In this document: piece after piece, positions 1-6,654 of the stretch
How the letters are laid out: each line of letters begins with the position of its first letter
How positions within the stretch are numbered: position 1 is the stretch's first letter
From: Lawsonibacter faecis
Lineage (GTDB): Bacteria > Bacillota > Clostridia > Oscillospirales > Oscillospiraceae
Length of the DNA: 64,000 bases
Direction of reading: 5' to 3'
Assembly (NCBI RefSeq): GCF_014287675.1
Contig: NZ_JACOPQ010000019.1
Coordinates: 6,149-70,148, forward strand
Translations under genes and position numbers: made by a program
Notes under the pieces: model-generated
Told to the model about the DNA's origin: nothing
Databases searched by the model: none
Seen by the model: only the letters and a program-made list of their open reading frames with translations

Positions 1-1
1 G

Positions 2-241
2 GAGGCAGCCGTAACGGACTGGACCTACGTCCCCCTGCTGATGCTGGACCGCGGGGGCGGCAGCGGGCGCTTCGGGCTCATCGACGCCCATGCCGCCCTC
101 AGCGGCGCCCAGCCGCCGGAGCCCGGCCTGGAGGCCAGGCTCACCCGCGCCATAGAGGACTGCCACAGGATTTTGGGCCCCGAACACGACCCCCGGGCGG
201 AGGGCTCCCGGCAGGAGCCCTCGGACGAACCCGCCGCGTAA
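2..241 (+). CDS. C-terminal part of an unidentified protein (5' end outside window)
   Basis: The reading frame is open from the first complete codon at base 2 to a TAA at 239-241, so this is the last 79 residues of a gene that begins upstream of the window. An ATG at 41 lies inside the frame, but there is no ribosome-binding site before it. The visible part (EAAVTDWTYVPLLMLDR, then a Gly/Pro/Glu-rich hydrophilic tail) shows no motif I recognise. No function is assigned. Confidence 0.5.
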   Translation, partial: EAAVTDWTYVPLLMLDRGGGSGRFGLIDAHAALSGAQPPEPGLEARLTRAIEDCHRILGPEHDPRAEGSRQEPSDEPAA

Positions 242-428
242 ACCCAAAGGCAGCGGAATCCAAAGCAAAGGCCGGCCCTTCTTTTCCGTCATGCCGGCTG
301 AAAGAGCGTCTCCAGCGCCGCCGGCGATATGCCGGGCCTGGGATGTCGCTTCCCAGATGGAATGCGGCGGAAAACCCCGGTCTAACGAAACTCCAACAAA
401 GCGCATGGTATCCTTTCCGGAGGCAGAG

Positions 429-731
429 ATGGCGGACGGCCTCCTGACCCTGGCGAATCCGGAGGCCGCCCAGGCAGATGGGACGGCGGACGCCCTGCCC
501 CATATCTTTGAGCCCTTCTACCGGGCCGATCCCTCCCGCTCCCAGCAGATCCCCGGCTTCGGCCTGGGCCTGGCGGTCGTCAGGATGGTCGCGGCGCGGC
601 ATGGCGGAGCGATAGAGGTGACGACCCAAGGGGGCCGACTCGGCATTCACCATAACCTTTGGGGCCAATCATGCAGGCAATTAAAATCGCCGCTCATGAA
701 GCAGCCGGGTCAATGCCCGGCTGCTTCATGA
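429..731 (+). pseudogene. Decayed sensor histidine kinase, ATPase-domain remnant
   Basis: The frame holds ALPHIFEPFYRADPSRS followed by GFGLGLAVVRMVAARHGG. These are the F-box and G2-box of a HATPase_c domain, as found near the C-terminus of sensor kinases. The H-box, DHp helices, N-box and G1-box are absent, and the text before and after the match is not kinase-like. The frame runs into an inverted repeat (about 694-731) that contains its stop codon. I read this as the 3' remnant of a two-component kinase whose body was deleted; no response regulator is nearby. The region 242-428 holds no gene I can support. Confidence 0.6.
694..731. terminator. Long inverted repeat after the kinase remnant
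   Basis: CATGAAGCAGCCGGG and its reverse complement lie six bases apart, giving a 15-bp perfect stem. No U-tract follows, so it may be a processing or weak termination hairpin. It overlaps the stop codon of the remnant. Confidence 0.45.
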
Positions 732-748
732 ATGCGTGAGCCGGGCAG

Positions 749-770
749 GGCGGAAAGCCTGCTTTCCGCC
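749..770 (-). terminator. Hairpin downstream of rnz
   Basis: GGCGGAAAG-CCTG-CTTTCCGCC forms a 9-bp stem 17 bases after the rnz stop codon. It is the likely end of the rnz transcript. No clear U-run is present. Confidence 0.45.
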
Positions 771-786
771 ATCGGGACAGGCGGCT

Positions 787-1680
787 CTATTTCAGCTCCA
801 TTCTGATGCCGTCGCAGGCAGCCACGGATTCAGGAAAAATCGCCCGGGCGGCGCTGAGCGCCTCCCACGGGGCGGTGAGCGCAGGGCTGTAGTGGGTGAT
901 CCAGAGGCGCTTCGCCCCGGCCCGCCGGGCCAGCTCCCCAGCCTCGGCGAATACCATGTGTCCCTTTTCGTGGGCCTTCTCCGCATCCGCCCCGTACAGC
1001 CCTTCCGCAATCATGAGCCCGGCGTTCCGGCCAAGCTCCGCCACCGCCTCCACCGGCCTGGTGTCGGTGGAGTAGCTGACCACATAGGGCTCCCGCACGC
1101 CGGAGAGCACCTGCTCCGGCAGGATCAGCCGCCCGTCCTCCAGCGTGACCGCCTCCCCGGCGTGCAGTGCGCGGTAGAACTGCTGCGGAATACGGAGCAG
1201 TCCTGCCTTTTCGGGGCTGAAGACCGGCTTGCGCGCGACCTCGATCCGCCAGCCGTAGCAGGGCACCCGGTGGTCCAGCGCCCGGCAGGTCATGGTGAGG
1301 CCCTCCCAGCCGGGCAGCGTATCCCCCGGCAGGAGCTCCGCCGCATGGACCGGAAACGGCAGCGGCGCCACCACCAGAAGAGCGGTGAGCACCTCCCGCA
1401 GCCCCGGAGGCCCGGCGATGAGCAAAGGCTCGGTGCGCCCGGTGTTCCCCAAGGAGAGCAGAAGCCCCGGAAGGCCCATCACATGGTCGGCGTGGAAGTG
1501 GGTGATGAGGATGGTCTCCAGGCGGCTCAGCTTACAGCCCGCCTCCCGCAGGGCGATCTGGGTCCCCTCCCCGCAGTCGATGAGCAGGGCGCCGCCCTGA
1601 TACTCCATCCAGCAGCAGGTCAGCCACCGCCCGGGCAGCGGCAGCATCCCGCCGGTCCCCGGCAGGCATACGCTCAGCAT
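787..1680 (-). CDS. rnz: Ribonuclease Z (tRNA 3' endonuclease)
   Basis: Metallo-beta-lactamase-fold nuclease that removes the 3' trailer of tRNA precursors. The protein has 297 residues, close to the usual ~305. The zinc-binding HFHADH motif is at about residues 60-65, preceded by LLIDCGEGTQI (the DCGEGTQ signature of RNase Z). Further ligand segments are YSTDTRP and the final ITHYSPAL histidine. A GGGAGGAG ribosome-binding site lies just before the ATG at 1680. It stands alone on the minus strand, followed by a hairpin at 749-770. The identification is firm. Confidence 0.93.
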   Translation of the reverse strand: MLSVCLPGTGGMLPLPGRWLTCCWMEYQGGALLIDCGEGTQIALREAGCKLSRLETILITHFHADHVMGLPGLLLSLGNTGRTEPLLIAGPPGLREVLTALLVVAPLPFPVHAAELLPGDTLPGWEGLTMTCRALDHRVPCYGWRIEVARKPVFSPEKAGLLRIPQQFYRALHAGEAVTLEDGRLILPEQVLSGVREPYVVSYSTDTRPVEAVAELGRNAGLMIAEGLYGADAEKAHEKGHMVFAEAGELARRAGAKRLWITHYSPALTAPWEALSAARAIFPESVAACDGIRMELK

Positions 1681-1979
1681 GGCTCCTCCCTTTCCTCAGC
1701 CCTCAAGCTGAAATGACGGTCTTCTTTCCGCCGCTTCTTTTCTAACCGCTGACTTTCAAAATGCTTTTTCTATAGGGTTCGTTGATGGCGGACAGGTATA
1801 CTGGTGTTTTCTAAAAATATTGTCTGACCACCGCTTTGACGATTTCGGCGCTCCCCCGCCCGCGGCGGAGCGGGAGAGCGCCGATGGTAAAAGCGGCAGG
1901 CGAAGGTACCGCGTCAAGGTGGGCCGGACTTGCGTCAGCCCCGCCGCGGATTCCACACCCCATAGAGTTGCCGGCTGAT
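1681..1979. other. Intergenic stretch between rnz and the proteolipid gene
   Basis: About 300 bases without a supportable gene. A GC-rich inverted repeat lies near 1848-1885 (GGCGCTC/GAGCGCC arms around CCGCCCGCGGCGG). The minus strand reads an open frame ending AEIVKAVVRQYF at about 1811, which has no start or ribosome-binding site I can support. Confidence 0.4.
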
Positions 1980-2459
1980 TCAGAAGAGGATGAGCAGGAA
2001 AGACGCCAGCAAGCCGCAGATGGCCGCGAACTCCACCAGGCACAGCTTGATGATGGTACGGCGGAACCCCTCCATATCGGTGAGGGCCTCCCTCCTGACC
2101 GCGCCCGCCGCAACGCCGCCCCCGGCCAGCGTGGTGAGGGCGTTGACGGCGCCGAAGAGCGCGCAGAACGCCGGGAGGCTGAGTCCCAGCTCCAGAGCTT
2201 CCGGCATGCCGCTGAAGCATCCGCTCTGCATGGCCAGGTAGAACGCCTGAACGACGCCATAGATGACCTTTGTCCCGCCATAGGCCAGGACGATTATCAT
2301 CCGCGCGTTCTCCGCCCCGGTGTCCGTCCTTTCGGCCGCCCACTCGTCCCGGGCCAGGTCCCGGTTCCTCCGCGCCATCATGACCCACAGGACCGAAATG
2401 ACGAAGGCCAGCAGTGGAAGCCCGGCAAGGACCAGAAAAGCCATATAAACTGAATCCAT
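1980..2459 (-). CDS. Orphan V-type ATPase subunit K/c-like membrane protein
   Basis: A 159-residue integral membrane protein with about four hydrophobic segments (residues ~5-27, 52-72, 88-112, 130-158). The C-terminal half has a Gly/Ala-rich helix (GGGVAAGA) and then a helix with a buried acidic residue in LVEFAAICGLLAS. The layout matches the proton/sodium-binding glutamate helix of V/A-type ATPase proteolipids (typical form LPETYAILGFL). No other ATPase subunit is nearby, so a role in a rotary ATPase is not supported by context. The start at ATG 2459 has an AGGGGGG site before it; a TTG at 2462 is an alternative. A strong promoter lies at 2510-2538. Confidence 0.5.
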   Translation of the reverse strand: MDSVYMAFLVLAGLPLLAFVISVLWVMMARRNRDLARDEWAAERTDTGAENARMIIVLAYGGTKVIYGVVQAFYLAMQSGCFSGMPEALELGLSLPAFCALFGAVNALTTLAGGGVAAGAVRREALTDMEGFRRTIIKLCLVEFAAICGLLASFLLILF

Positions 2460-2509
2460 CAAGATTGCCCCCCTCCAGGAATTGATGAAAATGCGAACTC
2501 ATATCCAAA

Positions 2510-2538
2510 ATTATATAGTATAGCAGCCGGTATGACAA
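2510..2538 (-). promoter_or_regulatory. Sigma-A promoter of the proteolipid gene
   Basis: On the minus strand TTGTCA, 17 bases, TATAAT. It lies about 50 bases upstream of the start codon. Confidence 0.7.
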
Positions 2539-2639
2539 GCTCTTACCTGCGTGGGTGTGAAGCCCAGGAGCCGCTTGGAATACCGGCCATCCTCATCAGC
2601 AAATAATGACCTTCTGGACCCTAAAATCGGAGGACTCAT

Positions 2640-2675
2640 CTGCCCAGCCAGCTATCCGGCGGCCAGCAGCAGCGT
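2640..2675 (+). pseudogene. Tiny remnant of an ABC-transporter ATPase
   Basis: One frame reads LPSQLSGGQQQR, an exact ABC signature motif, and then loses all similarity. No Walker A or Walker B coding sequence is nearby. Twelve residues are weak evidence, but the motif is exact. It lies in a gene-poor stretch (2460-3082) next to a tRNA and hairpin repeats, where decayed pieces are expected. Confidence 0.3.
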
Positions 2676-2763
2676 GGCGGGCAGACTGTCGCGCTGCTGC
2701 TAGCCGCCTCCGGCCTGCCCCTGTTCCGGCACTGTGAGTTAAATCGAAGCCGGAGGAGATACT

Positions 2764-2884
2764 GCCGCGAGTGCGGCGTCCCAAGCGTTTTTGCCAACGG
2801 CAAAACCTTGATGCCGGGCGGATTTACTCCGCCCGAGCAGATGAAATAAACCGGGTGGAGCCGCCAAAGGCGGCGGAACCCAAA
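2764..2884 (+). repeat. Four-hairpin dispersed repeat, copy A
   Basis: In order: hairpin 1 GCCGCGAGTGCGGC, linker CCAAGCG, hairpin 2 TTTTGCCAACGGCAAAA, linker CCTTGATGCC, hairpin 3 GGGCGGATTTACTCCGCCC, linker GAGCAGATGAAATAA, and hairpin 4 CCGCCAAAGGCGG. The same plan recurs at 2927-3049, 7746-7932, 56821-56970 and 57030-57179. See the findings for the comparison. Confidence 0.75.
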
Positions 2885-2926
2885 AAGAGGGACAGGAAAG
2901 TCAAACCCGAAGTCTGAAAAAAATTC

Positions 2927-3049
2927 GCCGCGAGTGCGGCGTGCCAAGCATTTTTGCCTTCGGCAAAAATCTTGATGCCGGGCGGATTCACTCCGCCCGA
3001 GCAGATAAAATGAACCGGGTGGAGCCGCCCAAAGGCGGCGGAACCCAAA
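2927..3049 (+). repeat. Four-hairpin dispersed repeat, copy B
   Basis: Second copy 163 bases after copy A. Its stems have substitutions (hairpin 2 is TTTTTGCCTTCGGCAAAAA, hairpin 3 GGGCGGATTCACTCCGCCC) and the linkers are nearly unchanged. It directly abuts the terminator of the tRNA-Leu gene. Confidence 0.75.
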
Positions 3050-3083
3050 AAAGAAGCACTGGCTTTGCCAGTGCTTCTTTTTT
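3047..3083 (-). terminator. Terminator of tRNA-Leu
   Basis: GAAGCACTGGC-TTT-GCCAGTGCTTC gives an 11-bp stem with six A on one side and six T on the other. It can end transcription in both directions and begins at the 3' end of the tRNA. Confidence 0.8.
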
Positions 3084-3169
3084 GGTGCCGGTAGTCGGAC
3101 TCGAACCGACACGATGTCGCCACCAACGGATTTTGAGTCCGTCACGTCTACCAATTCCATCATACCGGC
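3083..3169 (-). tRNA. tRNA-Leu (anticodon CAA)
   Basis: The acceptor arm GCCGGTA pairs with TACCGGC, followed by A and an encoded CCA. The anticodon stem-loop CGGA-CTCAAAA-TCCG gives anticodon CAA. A variable arm (GTGGCGACATC region) and the T-arm GTCGGTTCGAGTCCGAC are present, which fits a class II leucine tRNA. The length is 87 bases with CCA. Confidence 0.95.
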
Positions 3170-3183
3170 ATGTAACGCTGGAT

Positions 3184-3212
3184 ATTATACCGCATTTTTG
3201 CCTGCTTGGCAA
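3184..3212 (-). promoter_or_regulatory. Promoter of tRNA-Leu
   Basis: Minus strand TTGCCA, 17 bases, TATAAT, ending 15 bases before the tRNA 5' end. Confidence 0.8.
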
Positions 3213-3266
3213 GCTGTTTTTCCCGGTTCTGCCGGTAAACACCCCGCCGCTCCCGCGAAGGCAGAG

Positions 3267-3298
3267 CCGCCTCCCGGCCGGGCCGGGAGGCGGCTTCA
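3267..3298 (-). terminator. Terminator of the MATE gene
   Basis: GCCGCCTCCCGGCC and GGCCGGGAGGCGGC form a 14-bp GC-rich stem 13 bases after the stop codon of the MATE gene. Confidence 0.6.
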
Positions 3299-3310
3299 TC
3301 AGTTGCGTTC

Positions 3311-4705
3311 TCAGGGATTGTTTAGTTCGGCCTCTTTCAGCCCGGGATGATCCATGGGCTTGATGATGGTGCGGTAAGCCCCCAGGAAGAAGAGGGTGCA
3401 CAGCAGCAGTGAGGAGAGCTCCGCAATCGGGTAGGCCCACCAGACCAGGGTCACCTCGCCCAGCTTTGCAAGGAGCCAGGCGGCGGGCAGCAGGACCACC
3501 AGCTGGCGGATAATGGACACCAGCATGCTCTGAATGCCCCGGCCCAGGGCCTGGAAGGTGGAGGAGGTGATGATGTTGTACCCCGCCAGTGGGAAACAGA
3601 TGCTGATGATCCGCATGGCGGGTATGCCGATACGCAGCATATCGTCCGAGGCGTTGAAGATCAGGAGAATCTTGTCGGGGATGAGCTGCATGATGATAAG
3701 CCCCACCGCCATGATGGCGACGGCATAGACCATGGAGAGCTTCACGGTCTTCATCAGCCGGTCCTTCCGGCGGGCGCCGTAATTGTAGGCGATGATGGGT
3801 ACCATGCCGTTGTTAAGGCCGAAAATGGGCATGAAGACGAAGCTCTGCACCTTGCCGTAAACCGTGAGGACCGCGGCGGCTGTGTCCGTAAAGCCCAGCA
3901 GGATTTTGTTCATGCCGAAGATCATCAGGGAGCTGATGGAGTTCATGATAATGGAGGGGAGACCCACGGCGTAGATTTTCCTGATAATCCAGCCGTCAGG
4001 CCGAAAGTGCCGCAGGGAGAGCTTGATCTCCGGGTTTTTGAAGTGGTTGAGCAGGACGGCCAGAATGGCCGCCACAATCTGGCCCAGGACGGTGGCCAGC
4101 GCAGCGCCGGTCACGCCCATCTTGGGGAAGGGCCCCAGGCCGAAGATCAGGATGGGGTCGAAGACGATGTTGAATATGGCGCCGACGCCCTGGGTGATCA
4201 TGGTGTAGAACGTGCGGCCGGTGGACTGGAGCAGCCGCTCGAAGATGATCTCAATGAAGATGCCGAAGGAGCCGATGCAGCAGACCACCATGTAGTCCAC
4301 GCCGTACTCCACAATTTCGGGGATATCGGTCTGAGCCAGGTAGAAGGGTCGGGCCAGCAGCGTGCCGACCACCATGAACACCACGCAGGAAACGGCGGTG
4401 AGGAAGACGCCGTTGTCGGCGGTCTTGTTGGCCCGCTCGAAATCCTTCTCGCCCAGGCTCTTGGAGAGAAGGGCGTTGACGCCCACGCCGGTGCCCACGG
4501 CCAGGGCGATCATAATGTTTTGAATGGGGAAGGCCATACCGACGGCAGTGAGGGCCCGCTCGCTGATCTGGGCCACGAATACGCTGTCCACCACGTTATA
4601 GAGGGCCTGAATCAGCATGGACAGCATCATCGGCACCGACATGGACAGCAGGAGCTTGTTCACGGGCATGACGCCCATCTTATTCTCTGGGATACGCTCG
4701 GACAT
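3311..4705 (-). CDS. MATE-family multidrug/cation antiporter
   Basis: A 464-residue inner-membrane protein with about twelve hydrophobic segments, the usual length of MATE (NorM/DinF-like) exporters. The N-terminal SVPMMLSMLIQALYNVVDSV is the typical MATE helix 1, and VGMAFPIQNIMIALAVGTG continues the first repeat. The second repeat begins near residue 245 (VGLPSIIMNSISSLMIFGMN). Such proteins export cationic drugs or metabolites using a sodium or proton gradient; the substrate cannot be read from sequence. It begins 48 bases after the cytidylate-kinase-like gene on the same strand, with an AAAGGA site about 14 bases before its ATG, so the two are probably cotranscribed. Confidence 0.9.
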   Translation of the reverse strand: MSERIPENKMGVMPVNKLLLSMSVPMMLSMLIQALYNVVDSVFVAQISERALTAVGMAFPIQNIMIALAVGTGVGVNALLSKSLGEKDFERANKTADNGVFLTAVSCVVFMVVGTLLARPFYLAQTDIPEIVEYGVDYMVVCCIGSFGIFIEIIFERLLQSTGRTFYTMITQGVGAIFNIVFDPILIFGLGPFPKMGVTGAALATVLGQIVAAILAVLLNHFKNPEIKLSLRHFRPDGWIIRKIYAVGLPSIIMNSISSLMIFGMNKILLGFTDTAAAVLTVYGKVQSFVFMPIFGLNNGMVPIIAYNYGARRKDRLMKTVKLSMVYAVAIMAVGLIIMQLIPDKILLIFNASDDMLRIGIPAMRIISICFPLAGYNIITSSTFQALGRGIQSMLVSIIRQLVVLLPAAWLLAKLGEVTLVWWAYPIAELSSLLLCTLFFLGAYRTIIKPMDHPGLKEAELNNP

Positions 4706-4753
4706 ATAAAATTTTACATTCCTTTCAATTCACACTTCCCGCCCTGCGTCCGC

Positions 4754-5347
4754 TCAGCCGAGCTGGGCCTCCCTGGCGAGGGCCGCATGGTAGATGATCT
4801 CCACAGCGGTGTCCAGCCCCAGGGCGGAGCTGACGCAGAGGTCATAGCTCTTGCGATCGCCCCAGCGGATGCTGGTGAAATAATTGTAGTAGGAGGCGCG
4901 CTGCTTATCCTGGCGGATGACGAAGCCCTCCAGGTTGTCCTCCTTGTCGTGGTACTCCTCACGGGCGCGCTGCACGCGCTGCTCCAGAGGCGCGTAGACA
5001 AAGGTGCGCAGCAGCTCCTTGTGCTCGCGCAGGATGTAGTCGGCGCAGCGGCCCACGATGACGCAGCCGCCCTTGTCCGCCAGATCCTTGATGACCCCGG
5101 ACTGGGCGATAAACACCTGGTCGGGGATGGACAGGGAGTGGGTGGAGAAGTACAGGTCGTACATAAAGCTGTTGGTGGGACGGCGCTCGGCCTCCCGGAC
5201 AAAATTCTCCGCAAAGCCGGTCTTCTTGGCGACGCCCTGGATGACCTCCTTGTCGTAGAAGGGGACGCCCAGCTTCTCCGCCAGGCGCTGGGCAACGATG
5301 CGGCCGCCGGAGCCGTACTCCCGGCCGATGGTAACGATAGTCTTCAT
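4754..5347 (-). CDS. Cytidylate-kinase-like family protein
   Basis: A 197-residue P-loop kinase-like protein. The N-terminus MKTIVTIGREYGSGG has the GREYGSGG form of the phosphate loop that marks the cytidylate-kinase-like family rather than true Cmk. The segment VIVGRCADYIL at about residue 90 and the basic lid region (REEYHDKEDN onward) follow. The substrate is not established for this family. I chose the ATG at 5347 because GGAGG lies 5 bases before it; a longer frame to 5449 runs through leader hairpins and has no site. It is read from the promoter at 5521-5549, and the MATE gene follows 48 bases later. Confidence 0.8.
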   Translation of the reverse strand: MKTIVTIGREYGSGGRIVAQRLAEKLGVPFYDKEVIQGVAKKTGFAENFVREAERRPTNSFMYDLYFSTHSLSIPDQVFIAQSGVIKDLADKGGCVIVGRCADYILREHKELLRTFVYAPLEQRVQRAREEYHDKEDNLEGFVIRQDKQRASYYNYFTSIRWGDRKSYDLCVSSALGLDTAVEIIYHAALAREAQLG

Positions 5348-5458
5348 AAAAACCTCCGTTTCTGCCGCATAGCGGCGACAAAAAGTATGGTGGAAAATAC
5401 ATTGGCGATTTCCCCGCGCCGGAGCACGTACCCCGGCGCTCATCCCCACACAAGGATG

Positions 5459-5480
5459 AAAAAAACCGCCCTTCGGCGGC
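5459..5480 (-). terminator. Leader terminator upstream of the cytidylate-kinase-like gene
   Basis: On the minus strand CCGCC-GAAG-GGCGG (within GCCGCCGAAGGGCGG) is followed by seven T. It lies about 35-55 bases after the predicted transcription start and more than 110 bases before the start codon, so it is placed to attenuate the operon. A second set of hairpins (5395-5457 and 5367-5382) fills the rest of the leader. Confidence 0.6.
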
Positions 5481-5520
5481 GATAAGGCTGGAAGAGCTGA
5501 CCGCCTTCCCTTACGATTTC

Positions 5521-5549
5521 ATTATACTGGAATTTAGCCGTAAGGTCAA
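5521..5549 (-). promoter_or_regulatory. Promoter of the cytidylate-kinase-like/MATE operon
   Basis: Minus strand TTGACC, 17 bases, TATAAT. The predicted start of transcription is near 5514. Confidence 0.75.
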
Positions 5550-5616
5550 TCATCCGTTTCAATTTTGTGAAAACAGCTTAGATTGCGGCGTTTTTCCCCC
5601 GGAAATCTGTTTCTCC

Positions 5617-5646
5617 TTGACAGCCTCCCGTCCCAGGCCTTAGGAT
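5617..5646 (+). promoter_or_regulatory. Promoter of the beta-hydroxyacid dehydrogenase gene
   Basis: TTGACA, 18 bases, TAGGAT, about 36 bases before the chosen GTG start. It is divergent from the 5521-5549 promoter. Confidence 0.6.
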
Positions 5647-5681
5647 AGGGGGAGAACACGACTTATGAAGGAGTGACCACA

Positions 5682-6545
5682 GTGAAACATATCAGTTTTA
5701 TCGGCGTGGGTATCATGGGCAAGGCGATGGTCCGCAATCTCATGAAGGCCGGCTTCTCACTCACCATCTACAGCCGCACCCGGTCCAAGTGCGAGGACGT
5801 CATCGCCGAGGGGGCGGCCTGGGCGGACACCGTGGCCGATTGCGTAAAGCACGCCGACGCCGTCTGCACCATCGTGGGCTACCCCGCCGACGTGGAGGCC
5901 GTCTATTTCGGCGCGGGCGGCATCATTGAAAACGCCCCTGCCGGGGCCTATCTGGTGGACATGACCACCACCAGCCCCGCCCTCTCCGCGCGCATCTGGG
6001 CCGCGGGCCGGGAGAGGGATCTCCACCCCCTGGACGCCCCCGTCACCGGCGGCGACACCGGGGCCAGAGCCGGCACCCTCTCCATCCTGGTGGGCGGGGA
6101 CGAGGCCGATTTCCAAGCCTGCATGCCCCTCTTCGAGGCCATGGGCAGGAACATCGTCCATTTCGGCGGCGCGGGCGCGGGCCAGCACGCCAAGATGGCC
6201 AACCAGATCGCCATCGCCGGGGCCCTCTCCGGCGTCTGCGAGGCGCTGACCTACGCCGGCGCCAAGGGCCTGGACCCCACCGCCCTCCTCTCCGCCATCT
6301 CCACCGGTGCGGCCGGTTCCTTCCAGATGACCGCCATGGGTCCAAAGATGGTCGCCGGCGACTTCGCCCCCGGCTTCATCATGAAGCATTTCATCAAGGA
6401 TATGGGCCTGGCCGACGAGGAGGCCAGGGCCGCGGACCTCACCCTCCCCGTGCTGCAGCAGGTCCTGGGCGAGTGCCGCTCCCTGGAGGAGTCCGGCTTC
6501 GGCGACCTGGGCACCCAGGGCCTCATCAAGTACTACCAGCCCTGA
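5682..6545 (+). CDS. Beta-hydroxyacid dehydrogenase (3-hydroxyisobutyrate / tartronate semialdehyde reductase family)
   Basis: A 287-residue NAD(P)-dependent oxidoreductase. The Rossmann motif FIGVGIMGKAM is at the N-terminus, the substrate-binding segment DAPVTGGDTGARAGTLS at about 116-132, and the catalytic-lysine helix GAGQHAKMANQIAIAG at about 165-180. Length and motifs fit the GarR/HIBADH family, which interconverts small hydroxyacids and semialdehydes; the exact substrate is not determined. The start is the GTG at 5682, 9 bases after AAGGAG. A GTG at 5673 directly abuts that site and is unlikely. It stands alone, and a CCTGACA/TGTCAGG inverted repeat follows at 6588-6606. Confidence 0.85.
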   Translation: MKHISFIGVGIMGKAMVRNLMKAGFSLTIYSRTRSKCEDVIAEGAAWADTVADCVKHADAVCTIVGYPADVEAVYFGAGGIIENAPAGAYLVDMTTTSPALSARIWAAGRERDLHPLDAPVTGGDTGARAGTLSILVGGDEADFQACMPLFEAMGRNIVHFGGAGAGQHAKMANQIAIAGALSGVCEALTYAGAKGLDPTALLSAISTGAAGSFQMTAMGPKMVAGDFAPGFIMKHFIKDMGLADEEARAADLTLPVLQQVLGECRSLEESGFGDLGTQGLIKYYQP

Positions 6546-6587
6546 CGCCGGGAATGTCCCTCCCTTAATCATAAATTTCCCGTAAAT

Positions 6588-6606
6588 CCTGACACCGGAT
6601 GTCAGG
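6588..6606. promoter_or_regulatory. Inverted repeat between the dehydrogenase and Fpg-like genes
   Basis: CCTGACA-CCGGA-TGTCAGG. There is no U-tract, so an operator or weak terminator are both possible. Confidence 0.35.
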
Positions 6607-6654
6607 GTTTGCGCGGTATCATACCCCCAGATGGATTTGAAAGGAGGGCTTTTC

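Noticed and set aside
1756..2538. 260-codon minus-strand ORF across the proteolipid gene and its promoter
   Set aside because: Reads through the promoter in a different frame from the hydrophobic, ribosome-binding-site-preceded proteolipid ORF; low-complexity Arg/Gly content.
4007..5485. 492-codon plus-strand ORF across the MATE and cytidylate-kinase-like genes
   Set aside because: Spans two clear minus-strand genes and their promoter and has no recognisable domain.
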